Source of the DNA: Marasmius tenuissimus
Taxonomy: Eukaryota > Basidiomycota > Agaricomycetes > Agaricales > Marasmiaceae
DNA: 64,000 nucleotides
Assembly: GCA_029532415.1 (NCBI GenBank)
Contig: JAQOTA010000061.1
Location: 620,001-684,000 of the forward strand
Direction of reading: 5' to 3'
Below the pieces are notes generated by a model. It saw only the letters and a program-made list of their open reading frames with translations, made no database searches and was not told the DNA's origin. This document shows positions 35,620-46,509 of this stretch, one piece after another. Both the position numbers and the translations under genes were made by a program. Numbering within the stretch: the stretch's first letter is position 1; every line of letters begins with the position of its first letter.

Positions 35620-36482
35620 TCAAGAGAAGAGAACACCCTGTTGGTACGTGTACTGGAACTGGCCAGAAGTACCATCCGAAACAGTGTGCACTTGGCCAGT
35701 GAGCTGACGCTTGTGAAACATCTCGCGTGCCATCTGCTCGTTAGAGCAGTGCATCTTCAGGCCTCCAGAGAGATTGGCGGTCAACTTGTTGGCGAATCCC
35801 CTGTGTGAATCCAACAATCAGTCAAGCAATCACAACTGCATCATGTAATTGCCACTTACCACCCTTGAATCCAGCCGACCTTGTGCCCAATAATAATGGC
35901 GTACCATCTGTCCAATGGCTTCTGGGGTGCTGGAATGAGGACATTGCAGTTCATACAGATTTGACCCATCATGGGAGCGCCGGAAAGGGTAGACGTATCT
36001 CCAGTTGCTGCGGGACCTTTAAGAGTAGAAAGGCAGATGGGTTGATCAATTGAGGTGGATGATGACAGTGACAGAAGGACTTACCGTCATTGTTTCTTTC
36101 CATAGCTGCCTGGTTTGCGAATGCCAGACCTGTGGTTCTGAGTTAGCCAAGTGTAAGAAAGAATAGATGGCAACAAACTGCACTCACGATCGTCAAGCAT
36201 AGTAGTAAGGGATGCTTCCACCACAGCGGGGACACCTATAATGAAGCATCAAGCAAATTCATTGAGGTGTAGACAGGGAACAAACTTACGATTAGCAACA
36301 GCAGTATTGATCATTGCCACAAGCTGATCGATGTCAGTCATTGCTGCAAAAAAAATCAACATGGTTGAATCTCGACGGTGGCGAAGGGGAGACTTACCAA
36401 AGGAAGTACCCATAGGGTTTTGGTTGTTGTTGGTGTCAACAGAGGAGGCAGAATTGTTGGCAGAATTGTTGGAGGAAGACAT
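35620..36482 (-). CDS. RNase H1 N-terminal (viroplasmin-like) domain protein
   Basis: Five or six exons: MSSSNNSANNSASSVDTNNN, then MTDIDQLVAMINTAVANR, GVPAVVEASLTTMLDD, GLAFANQAAMERNN, and PAATGDTSTLSGAPMMGQIC with MNCNVLIPAPQKPLDRWYAI. The core RWYAIIIGHKVGWIQGW, followed after an intron by GFANKLTANLSGGLKMHCSN and AREMFHKRQ, matches the small domain found at the N-terminus of RNase H1 (a W-Y-V-x-x-x-G-R start, a central W, a helical end), known to bind RNA/DNA hybrids. Such domains are scattered through unrelated agaricomycete proteins. The codons for AIIIGH on this strand form one of the CCCAATAATAATGG palindromes (about 35887). The C-terminus ends QGVLFS at 35620. No catalytic RNase H is attached. 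Confidence 0.65.
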
Positions 36483-38215
36483 GATGTGCAGTAGTTCGGG
36501 GGTAGAACAAGGAAAAGATGCTCTGGATGGCGCAAGAGGATGAATTTGGCTTTTTATAGTTCACGAGGCAAGAAGTTTGGCAATGCCCGAAAAAAAACGT
36601 GATTGTCCTCGTAAATAATCATCAACAAAATTGATGTGTGTCCGTCAAACACGTGCTTTGGTGTACGCAACAGTTCCAGATATGCCAAAAGCAAAGAAGA
36701 AACCAGATCGCTGCCACGAAACAACAGCTTCGGATCTACAAAACACTACTTTCCATGAGGTCCTCTCCCAGTCAAAATGTCGTGTCTACTCTAGCCATGT
36801 CAATCTCCATACGACCAAAGCACCGGCCACAGCTGTTTACCCTCCAGTGGACCACTCAATGCATATTCCGGACGATGAAATGGTGGATTCAGGGATGGGG
36901 CTGAATGATATCACGATGGAAATGCTAGATGAACAAGGGGAAGCTCAACCAGTCAGTGAACCAGGGAATCTGAAAGTCAATCTCAAGACCAGAGAAAAGG
37001 CAAAACGGTACCCCGACTCAGTGAGTGTCATTACAGGACACATTATATCAGCTTGTTGACACTCCTGTTCTTATAATCTAGGATGTGCTATTGGTAACAT
37101 GGCAGGAATCTCATTGAGATACCTATCTAGACTGGCAGATCGTAACTGAAGGGCGAGGTCGTCATTTTGATGGGTGTTGCTTGCGCTGCAGAGGCCCTGA
37201 TGCTCAGTTTTGGTGTCTCATCTGTGACGGTCTTCAAGTGGTCTGTAAAGACTACATCATCCGCTCTCATATTGATGAGCCCCTTCATCGCATCCAGGTG
37301 GGTCTTCAACTATATTCCTATGGAATCCGGTGACACATTGCATACATAGATCTGGCAAGCTGACTATTTCCAGCCAATTACCCTAAAAGACCTTGGCCTT
37401 CGCTATCAAGCTGGACACCACCCTAATACTCAATGTCCTTGCCCTGTTGTTTCTAGTCAGGACTTTGTTGTTCTTGACTGGACAGGAATTCATTCCATCA
37501 CTCTTGACTTCTGTAGCTGCAATTTAGTGATACATGGGTGTCTAATCTCTTTAGTTATTCTGATTCACTGTCTCATATTTTGATTAGCCCAACATCTTCA
37601 GCTAATGGAACGGGGCTGGTGGCCATCCTCATACAAAGAACCTCGCACGGCGGCTACCTTCAATCTTCTTAGAAACTACCACTTGACGAATCTTCAATGT
37701 CAGACCCCACCTACCAACTTTTATAAGGTCTTGGAGCAGATGGCAGACGGGCATGGTGTGCTTAAGCTACCGGTACGTAGAGGCCTGAATGTTTGGCAGC
37801 GTGATACTTACATTCAGAAATAGGCCCGAGAGGCACAGTGGTTGCTCATGCTACGGGAATATCGGCATATCAAGACAGCAAAGCAAATCGGTCAAGCACA
37901 TGATCCAACTGGAATTTTGGGAACTGCTTATGGCTCAGGTACCATGCCATGTAGAGCCTGCCCTCATCCTAAACAAAATCTCCCTGAAAACTGGCAACAA
38001 GCACCCGCTGATGATCGGTAAGCTCTGCAATTGTTTACATTCAATGAAACTCACAGTGCACTTTTGCCAGATTTCTCTATACTCTCTTTCTGTCCGAGGA
38101 CGCGAACTTCAAACAGAAAGCCCGATCACGTCCAAACAACCGCCGTGATCCAGCACTCGAACCAGGATGGGGATCTTTTGTGCCTAACAATATCTACATG
38201 GCTGAAGTGGGAAAG

Positions 38216-38740
38216 TATTGAGCCAGCATAGTTAAATGCACAGTGAGATGAAACTAAAACCTCACATATTGACTATAAGAGAATTCTTGTGTTCTTGTAG
38301 ATGCTTGCTAGAGGTGATAATCGAGTAGATTGTCCTAAAGCTTTGAGACGCAAAGTCTCCAGCTTTTATACAAGAGTCCTTGTCTATCTACAAGTCATAG
38401 AACATAGGTAAGTGAGAACATAGCATATGGTACATATTGCATATCAGTAAGCATAAGTGCTCGAAGAGCAGAGTGAGTAAGTATGCATAGTCATACTAGC
38501 TTTCTATCTAAGTAATCTAGAGAGAAAGCTCAGTCAGCTTTGAACGCTATTGGGTGCAAAGCTGAACCTTGTTATAAACCATAGAGATAAGGTGTGAGTA
38601 CTGACTAACTACAGAGTCCGTCTGAGTAAGTACAGGATCTTTCATACAAGTGCAAGTGTCATAGTGAAAGAGTCTATAAATAATAGACGCGTAAACAACA
38701 CGTCAATAAAGTGTATCACATGGTAACCACATGTTCAACA
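38216..38740. mobile_element. Solo LTR (copia family) in the KDZ gene
   Basis: Begins TATTGAGCCAGCATAG and ends ATGTTCAACA. A 5-base duplication, GAAAG, lies at 38211-38215 and 38741-38745. It shares the first and last blocks with the copia 1 LTR but is diverged in the middle, so it is a sister family or an older copy. The KDZ frame reads MAEVGKQTDQTE across it once the insert and one GAAAG are ignored. Confidence 0.88.
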
Positions 38741-39997
38741 GAAAGCAGACTGATCAGACCGAGGTAAGTTCTTTTCATGATGATTGGACCCCCGATGACT
38801 GTCTAAAAAGCCTTGTGTTGTAGATCAGCCACTGTGCTGGCTTTGCTGCAATATCTAGTGCCAACACAAAGAATGCAAAGGGATTACGTGCCACTGGGAT
38901 AGGCTCGGTCAGCTGCTCACACCATGAAAGTTTTTGACCCAACGGAATGGGTGATCTGCAGATTGGTGAAAGGTGCGTCTCCGTCGTATTTACTTCAATA
39001 TACATGCCTAACAGATTTTTTCTCAAGATATAGCATCATGGACTTCTTGGCCTTCTACAATCTCATGGCTTGTGGTCTACTCTACGTGGTGTTCTCCTAT
39101 GATATCGCGTGTCAATGGATGCAGAATTTCTACAGGTGCATGATGGAGTACCCAGCATCCATGCAGCTCCCCGCAAAGTTATCCATGAAGTTCAAGGTCC
39201 CAAAATTCTATCTCCCAGCTCATGAATTGTCATGTCTCACAAAGTTTTCGTTCAACTACACTGAGGGAGTGGGAAAAACGGATGGTGAAGGTGTCGAGCG
39301 CACATGGTCATGGCTGAATGGCTGTGCATGCTCACTGTCAATGATGACAGCCGGCGCTTGATGGGACACAATGGATGATCTCACGAATTTCTGGAATTGG
39401 AGGAAAACTATTGGTTTAGGTGAGTTGAACAGTCAGTTCATTATCTACCCAAACTAATGCTTTGCTTTGCAACTTTGACAGAAGTTACCCTGCTGAAAAA
39501 GGTGGTCGCTGCAATTCCAGAAGCAGTTGTGAACGCTGGTGCATATGTGGCGTTCACTGACGCTCTGATACCTGACTATGGGTCAGAGGTCGCAAAATGG
39601 CAGGAAATGGTGGTGTGATGGGAGCAGGGGGTCTCTGAGGACTGTCCATACACTGTCACAGAGCCAGGTATGTCTTTTGTTTTCGCCTCTCCGTTCATTA
39701 CTCACTCAGTCATCAGATATCACGATCACAAAAGTCAAGAAGAGCTTAGCCGAAGAAGATCATAAATGGGAAATGGCAGGAGTAGTACTTTTCTGTCGAC
39801 TGCAAGTAGTGTCATCATCAAGGGACTTGACATCGAGGACTCCCAGTAAGTCACACATGTCTTCATAGACCTTTCGGACTTGACAAATAGCTTTATAGAC
39901 AACATCTCCTTGCGATGGTCAGTCTCAAGAGCCTGACGGAGCTCAAAGCGATTTCGATCCAAAAAAAGAGAACGGCACTTCTTCAGCACATTCAGAA

Positions 39998-40537
39998 TAG
40001 TGTTGCCAGCAGCTCGGCTCTAGCTGCGGCTTGAGTGGTTCAGAACCAGTTCTGAGCCGGCTTAGCCAGTTGGAGCCGCCATAATATTTATTTTTCTCAA
40101 TCCCCCATCCTTAGCCGACCAGAGACTCTGAGGAGTACATAGAAGGTTTATTAGCTCTCCCAGAATACAGAAGAACATTCATTTTGGTACAAATACAGGA
40201 AATGTACCATTGGATGTCCTGGCCTTGGCATGGGAAAAGCTACCCACCCCTGGGTTGCCACGTGCAGGGACAGTTGGGCTGACAACTGGACCCACAGTCA
40301 CCTCCCAAAAACTGTACTTTTGATGCAAACTAGCCCGAATGAAGTTGACACTTAGTTTTTTAGTGCTTAGATGTTTTGTAATAATATATTTTTTTGAACA
40401 GCTCGAGCTGCAGCTGAACCGGTCAAAGCGGCTTGAGGAGCCAAGCTGATCCCTGTTAACAGCTCCTGGAGCCGCGGCTTGGTTTGAGCTGCGGCTCTAG
40501 AGCTGGAGCTGAGCCGAGCTGACCATTGGCAACACTA
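39998..40537. mobile_element. hAT-type MITE, second copy, in the KDZ gene
   Basis: Termini TAGTGTTGCCA and TGGCAACACTA with GGCTC/GAGCC-rich subterminal regions, as in 12477-13075. The 8-base flanks are ATTCAGAA (39990-39997) and ATTCGGAA (40538-40545), differing at one base. The coding sense QHI(R)KYY on the right flank suggests the left copy has mutated. This insertion is therefore probably older than the one in F-box copy 1, whose flanks are exact. Confidence 0.9.
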
Positions 40538-41437
40538 ATTCGGAAGTATTACAGCAATCTCGTACAGCACATGCCAGGAGCTCAGCACCTTATCGACGCT
40601 GAACCATCTCTGACACAAGCAACCCAACCCGAAACCCTGAAAATATTCCTTCCAAGCTCACTCCTGCCTTCTCTCCCGCAATCGAATCCCTTGCCCTGCC
40701 CCTCTGCAGACTCCACGGAACTCACCACCAAGGTTGTTTGTCCCTCAGAGCTAATATCCCTAGAAGACTGCCTACGCTTTGCTCAGGCACATGAGGCTCT
40801 TAGCAGGCTTCGAGCACAACTCCGGGCACGGACCGTTGCATACAAGAATTCCTCACATGTTGCGGCTTCTCAGAAGATGTTCCTCAAGGTCCACGCACTC
40901 CAGGACCAGATCGAGGCAAAGGTCAAAGCCTTGAGTGAGACCTACTGCCAAGCACATGCGGCTCTACTTGTGCTGCGTGGCCAAGGGGAGTGGTGCAGCA
41001 CGCTTAGGGAGCTGCACCCTGATGATGTCCGAGGCATCAGTGAGCAGCTATTGTGAACTGCTGAGAAGGAGCAATTCATACAGGATCGAGAACGTGCTGG
41101 ATATAGCGCTGAGGACCTCAGCTCGTTGTGTGGTGGTAACGTTGCTATTGCTCGTGTCAACTCTACGCTTGCCACAGGTCAGACCAAGAACCACCTTTCC
41201 TGGATTTGGTTTACTCATCAAGCAGTTGTTGATGGAGGTGAAGGTGCAGACACAATCTCAACAGAGGCTGGGATTGACTTAGTTTCGGTAGGTCTACGTT
41301 CAGAATGGTGTAAGGCTCATGCACGGGCTCGGCGTTCCCGAGAGGAGATTCGATTAGTCAAAGAAGAAATGCGGCGGGCACTTGAGTTCTGCCAATCTCA
41401 GTCGGTATGGTGGAGGGACCAGATCGGCCGGCGTGAG

Positions 41438-41893
41438 TGTTGAGCCAGCATAGTTAAAGTGCACAGTGGGTATAACGAAGTAAACCTCACATGGGTAATA
41501 CGCAGAGTGTTCTTGTAGACTTGAGATGCTTATGAAGAGGTGATAATTGAGTAGATTGTCCTAAGGCTTAAGGCCTTGGAATACCAGCTTTTATACACAA
41601 GTTTCTGTACATGTAATAGTAATTACAATACTATGAAACTACTACTAGAAGTAGGTATTTAGCCAATACTAATGAGTCTTTCGTCCGTTGTGCCTCACAC
41701 TTTGGACTATGAGCATCATACTTGATGCAACTACATATGTAGTAGATATCTACAGTGTCATTTGTGAAGCAATAACTATGTAGATACATTCTTGCATGAG
41801 AGCGCAAGTGTTCCTAGAGGCATAGCTCTATAAATAGTGTGACGCATAAACAACATGTCAATATGTATCACATGATCTCCATCATGTTCAACA
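41438..41893. mobile_element. Solo LTR (copia 1 family) in the KDZ gene
   Basis: Begins TGTTGAGCCAGCATAG and ends CATGTTCAACA (inverted TGTTGA/TCAACA). The duplication GTGAG lies at 41433-41437 and 41894-41898. It is close to the copia 1 LTR but about 60 bases shorter through internal deletions. The KDZ frame rejoins as RREGVSTWFQEGLTAYAK. Confidence 0.92.
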
Positions 41894-42299
41894 GTGAGGG
41901 TGTCTCAACTTGGTTTCAGGAGGGTCTAACGGCGTACGCCAAAGAACATGCAGAGATTGAGCTAGTTCGGGCGGCAAAATGGGAGCATGCATGGAAGCCA
42001 ATCCACAAGCATGCAGCGGCCATTCTTCAAGACCTTTCGGATCCCAAGAGCTCTGGCGACATCCGGGATAATCTTCCCGAGTTAGAGGTCAAAATTGAGA
42101 TGGAGGAGGAGATGGAGGATTGCGTAGTGGACAATTAGTCGGGGAAAACTAAGTGTATACTATATGACATTGAAGTGAATGACAAACTTGTGTTGCAACC
42201 TTTGATCCGGTAGGACTATGTTGTGTGTCATGGAGAATGTTGGACATCAACCATTGAAGAGATCTTTCAGCCGATTTAGGCAACGGACCGGTTCCCTTG

Positions 42300-42400
42300 C
42301 AATCCCAATAATTATTGGGAATTATTTCAGAGATTCCGGTGACACTCTTCCCAAACTAGAGGTCGACATCTCACGAATTTCCAATCCCAGTAATTATAGG
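42300..42400. repeat. Two copies of the AT-centred palindrome
   Basis: CCCAATAATTATTGGGAATT near 42305 and CCCAGTAATTATAGGAT near 42383, between the KDZ pseudogene and the 3' side of the unknown gene at 42507-43518. Confidence 0.8.
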
Positions 42401-42506
42401 ATGGTGACACATATTTGGGAGGCAACAAGAGTATCAACTGAAAGCACAGTCCAATTTTTATTGTCCAAAAAGATACATTGGCAAAAAGATATGGCGGGAT
42501 CAGGAG

Positions 42507-43518
42507 CTATCTAGTAGTCGTATGGCCTCCATTGCAGCATGTACACGTCAGGTACACTGCAGGTGTGGGTATGATTACGGTATCGGATGCAGAACCGAAT
42601 TTGATATACAAGTTATCGACCCAGTGCTCCCGGATGTCCTTCCTCATCTTGACGGACCCACGTGAGAACTTTGGAGGAAATCTCAGGCAATGAGGGGAGC
42701 TGACAAAAATCAGAGCGTACCAGAGTGCTGTTGAGCAAAAGGTGTCCAGCTTCGTATTCTGCTCTGACTGCCTTGAAAATTTTCCTGAGCGAACGTAGGG
42801 TTGGGCATCAAAACATGACCAGCTCGACGCGAGAGACATTCATGCCGGGAACGGACATGAGCATGCGAGCGTATGTACTGGTGATTTTGATTTCATTGTT
42901 TGCGGAATCCTCTCTGGAAATAAGTAGGATGAGTGTGTGCAGGCTAATGGGAATTGAAATGATCACATACAGGAAAGCAAACAACTCTAGAAGAAAGAAA
43001 CAATGATTGAGGTTTTGGTCGTCAACGGAGGGCTTCAATCACGTACCTTTGGTGAGTTTTACAATACATTGAGCCGCCTCTTTCATATTCTCAACGCAAT
43101 GGACCTGTGTATGCATCTGCACACGCAGAGCTTTCACATACAATGTCACCACCTGTAGACTCTCGGCACTGAGTGTGCTAGTGTTGAACAGGATGACATG
43201 GATGTCAGAATAAATCGTTAATCTGTTGATCTGCCTGTACTCAGTCATAGTACTGTGAACGAGACCATTGTTGATCCACTGCAAGAAGTCCTCAGCATCG
43301 GCCCACAAAATACCTGCCCGACTTTCACACCCAATCCAAGTGATCATTCGCAAGGTCAAAGAATCGTTGCAGGGGTACTGAATTTCACAGTGTTCTCTGG
43401 TCTGAGATGTGGCCTCAATGTTTGCTTCATCTGTGAGTGCTGCAATGAGGGTAGGATGAGCGTCTCGGAGGGAAGTAGATATGCCAATGATGAGTTCATC
43501 TTTGCCAGGAGGGTACAT
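42507..43518 (-). CDS. Uncharacterised protein, possibly decayed
   Basis: The largest exon starts MYPPGKDELIIGISTSLRDA and includes MITWIGCESRAGILWADAED, FLQWINNGLVHSTMTEYRQI, NRLTIYSDIHVILFNTSTLS and LQVVTLYVKALRVQMHTQVH, ending KEAAQCIVKLTKG. A 60-base GTACGT...TCTAG intron leads to ELFAFLYVIISIPISLHTLI, possibly a membrane segment, and EDSANNEIKITSTYARMLMS, PGMNVSRVELVMF. A TGA follows at the end of that exon, yet the frame stays open beyond it (CPTLRSLRKIFKAVRAEYEA), so either the gene ends there or a stop has arisen. I do not recognise the family. Palindromes bracket it at 42.3-42.4 and from 43.58 kb. Confidence 0.45.
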
Positions 43519-43579
43519 GATGGGGGGAACGGATCAGAAAAATGACCAACAGCAGATGGAATATATGAAAGAATCAAGG

Positions 43580-44580
43580 CCAGGAGGCCCCATAATTATT
43601 GGGCAGGAAAGACTGAAGTGAACAGAGGAAGGAAGCAAGCCTGCCACCCAATAATTATCGGGCAACTGCCAACTGAGAGATAGCCATGATGTTATTGCTG
43701 TTTGTGAACCTGCACCTGATAGCCCTGTCCTTTCCGCTTTTTTTCCCTGCTTCGCGGGAATGGATAATGATTTGGTGAGTAGATACCCGCAGAGGGTTGG
43801 GTACTGAGACCAGATATCAGTGACTGAGGAGGGTTTGATGTCCCATAATTATTGGCCTGAAACTGCAAGGATCTGAAACCGACTCGGAGAACCCAATAAT
43901 TATTGGGCCCAAGGAGCAAGGATTTGAATTCGACTCGGAGAGCATATAATTATTGGACCGAGGGAGCAAGGATTCGAAATCGAGGGCCCAATTATTATGG
44001 GACCCAGATGCAGGGTGAGGGGTGAGATTGGATGTCGCTGCATGTGATCCCAATTCTGCTGCTCCACTTTCTCTAGTACTTGAATCCCTTTTTTTTCCCT
44101 CCCACTTTGTGGGAATGTGTAGCGCGTTCCCTGAGGAGGATCCAATAGTATTACGCAAGTGTATATGGCCACGAAGGCGAACGGAGGGTTGAAATTCATC
44201 ACCCAATAATTATTGGGCCGAAGGCACAAAAATTCCAAATTGAAAGCCCAATAATTATGGGATTCAGACCCTGGACGAGAGGTGGAATTGTAATCAATAA
44301 TTATTGGCCCCTGCCAGTGTCTTTCAGCACCATAGCAAGCTGGTGAATGGTCTCTCGCTACTTCCGTCCCGGCTATCGCATCATACTATACTGGACAGAG
44401 AGACAGTGTTATTATACAGAGGTCTTGAAGTCACAGGACAAAGTCATAGGAGCTACACATGGGTGTACATCTGCAACCAAAATGAGGCAGAGGAGGGATG
44501 CCTATAGGGTAGCCCTATGGAAAGGGACCATAATAACGGGGAAGGGTGATCTTCTTGTCTATAATAATTATGGGGCTACA
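43580..44580 (-). repeat. Palindrome cluster IV
   Basis: About eleven copies, near 43588, 43648, 43842, 43891, 43946, 43988, 44201, 44247, 44296, 44528 and 44561. Between 43842 and 43990 the period is 45-55 bases, with the shared spacer GAGCAAGGATT(T/C)GAA, the reverse complement of the cluster I spacer. The hairpin-plus-A-tract motif appears twice, inverted, near 43735 and 44090. The cluster starts about 65 bases upstream of the start of the unknown gene at 43518. Confidence 0.9.
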
Positions 44581-44599
44581 CTGTCTGTTGTGAAAATAA

Positions 44600-45655
44600 A
44601 CATGTAGAATGCGAACCTGGATGTGGTTTTTGAAAGTAAGTGAATTACAATTTAAGTTGCAATCTAGCAGCCACCAAACAACATCAAGTTCAATAAGTAT
44701 GGCACCCAGATAACTATTTACAGTAGAGTCTAATTATCTATACAGTCAATTGGCCGTCCGTGAGACAGAAGATTGAGTTTTGTATCCCAAAGTCGTAAAA
44801 CACAAAAATTCACTTACCAGTCATTTTTGCCGTATTGCTAGACATATTATCTAGTTGTACACCACATATAAACATCAGTCATTGAGCAAGGTGTTGTGAA
44901 ATAAATAAAATCTCGAGAGGACCTGAATGTCACGCCATCGGGCTCCTTGAGACAGATGTGACACTGTATCATTTGGCGCATCAAATGTGCGCACGTGTCA
45001 CCGCTTTGAGACTTCAGACCCTGTAAATAATCCTTGTGGTTGCTCTACCCCATTGCACACTCTTGGAAAGATGGTAATATTTGTGCTATATACCAGATCT
45101 ATAATGCCAGAGAAATTCTAGGGCCCAGTACATCCATTGGAGGTCAGGAAGGCCAAGCTGGGAATTTTGCGTGTCTCACTAAAACATATGTTTCCTCTAC
45201 CAAGTATCATAGACATGTTGGGTTGGCCCAAAAATTTCCGGGCATACTTATTGAGCATGTCTTCATGATTTAGAACACTATTATAGACAGAACTGAGGTA
45301 GTAGCAAGTGGTAGAAGCAAAATATAGCCCGTGTCTCATGGAGTCCGACTGTCTCAAGGACGGCCAATTGACTGTATTCCCCTTGGGCCCAAATACTTCC
45401 TTTTCAAATGTCAGAACATTACTTAGGTACTTAATACGGGTAGATGAGCATGCCCTCGGGAGGAAAATGGACATGGACATCACTACCAACCTATCATGAT
45501 CATTGATCAATAATGACTGAGAGTTAATCAGAATCCAAGCTGCAGGGGAGGCTTATATTTTCATATGCCAATGAGGAGCGTCCGATATAGTCCAAGGGTT
45601 CTATTGAGCACGGTTAAGTTCTACAGCATGATATGTGAGGACTGTGGCTGTGCTT
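44600..45655. other. No gene recognised
   Basis: Overlapping short open frames on both strands (for example 45118-45510) show no consistent codon pattern or known motif. I see no transposon ends with target duplications. Confidence 0.5.
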
Positions 45656-45730
45656 GTCATGAACGTGAATTGGTACGTGACGGTATGTGAATTGTACGTG
45701 ACTGTACACGACACTGTACGTGAGTTTAGC
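45655..45730 (+). repeat. GTACGTGA repeat cluster 3
   Basis: Six or so copies (GAACGTGA, GTACGTGA, GTATGTGA, GTACACGA) in about 70 bases, in the same orientation as the clusters at 15.88 and 16.40 kb. It lies immediately upstream of the frame at 45742. Confidence 0.85.
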
Positions 45731-45741
45731 ATGCCCCAACT

Positions 45742-46131
45742 TTGATGCTACTGTTACACCGGCTTAAGTGTAGACAGCTCAATCCTACGTTCCATATCTC
45801 ATCAGCACCTCTGCCTCTGCTTTCATCAGCACCCTTTACTCCAGTAGTGATTCCTATAGAATTACCGGCGGACACACCGTTACCACCCCAGCTTCGGTTT
45901 ATGAAGCGGAAGTGGGTGGATTCCTTGATCTCTGAGGCTCCAGATTCAGGTCCAACCTTGTACCCGCCCCCATTTGAAGGGCAAACTGGCGGAGAAGATG
46001 GGGATGAGGAGGCCGTGTATAAGACAAAGAAGAGGAGGGTGACTGAGTCTCGGGAGGTAGAGGAGGAGGAGGAGGAGTGCATTACACGGCATGGTCCACG
46101 TACTGAGCACCGGGTCCGGGGCTTATCCTAG
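45742..46131 (+). CDS. Open frame of 129 codons, acidic and proline-rich, doubtful
   Basis: Encodes a proline-rich first half (LPADTPLPPQLRFMKRKWVD) and a Glu/Lys-rich end (EEAVYKTKKRRVTESREVEE), with a possible nuclear signal, KTKKRRV. No homolog comes to mind. It could be a piece of a transposon-carried gene, as the upstream GTACGTGA cluster recurs at 15.9 kb beside another proline/serine-rich frame (15639-15965). An upstream exon is possible. Confidence 0.3.
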   Translation: MMLLLHRLKCRQLNPTFHISSAPLPLLSSAPFTPVVIPIELPADTPLPPQLRFMKRKWVDSLISEAPDSGPTLYPPPFEGQTGGEDGDEEAVYKTKKRRVTESREVEEEEEECITRHGPRTEHRVRGLS

Positions 46132-46509
46132 CATACACGCAGCTAACTACGCCTTTGACCCCGGGACAGTTCCCACACTGTCTGGACGAGCTCACGGCAC
46201 ATGCAGTCCGCAGTAGATCCAAACCGTGAGGGTCCGCCTTTTGACCTGCCTATACCCACTTTCTAGCCCATCCTCTAACATACTCTAGCTACGAGATTGG
46301 TTTGTCCGCTGATACGCTGGGGGAATATGTAGCGGTGATCGGTTGAAGATTTGCAGAACTTCATAAATATGGAGGAGGAGGTTAGGAGGATTGTTGAGGG
46401 GCTGGAGGTAGAAGGGATGTAACGTGTGAGTGGCGGGGGTTTTGCTGGGTGTGTGGTTAGTCATACCTTATTTTATTGTGATCTTGTGAGCCTCTTTCAT
46501 GCGCATGTT

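Larger units (their letters stand above)
36682..42138 (+). pseudogene. KDZ (Kyakuja-Dileera-Zisupton) transposase with CxC2-like cysteine cluster
   Basis: A cut-and-paste transposase of the fungal KDZ superfamily. It starts MPKAKKKPDRCHETTASDLQ. The cysteine cluster follows: CCLRCRGPDAQFWCLICDGL with DYIIRSHIDEPLHRIQ, then DLGLRYQAGHHPNTQCPCPV and FVVLDWTGIHSITLDFCSC. Next come YRHIKTAKQIGQAHDPTG and CRACPHPKQNLPENW, and the catalytic region with VFSYDIACQWMQNFYRCM and EGVGKTDGEGVERTWSWLNG. The C-terminal helical part carries LRAQLRARTVAYKNSSHV and EWCKAHARARRSREEIRLVK. Three insertions split it (38216-38740, 39998-40537, 41438-41893). In-frame stops lie at 37115, 37821, 38935, 39359, 39616 and 41054; most sit where an Arg or Gln is typical. 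A frameshift lies near 39790 (before STFLSTASSVIIKGLDIEDS). Confidence 0.9.

Noticed and set aside
35620..36482. An endogenous plant-virus remnant, because the domain is sometimes called viroplasmin-like
   Set aside because: The gene has several spliceosomal introns and no other viral proteins nearby; such domains are common in fungal genes.
43900..44238. A 112-codon gene on the minus strand over cluster IV
   Set aside because: Same reason as for 17454-18104; the frame is kept open by repeat structure.
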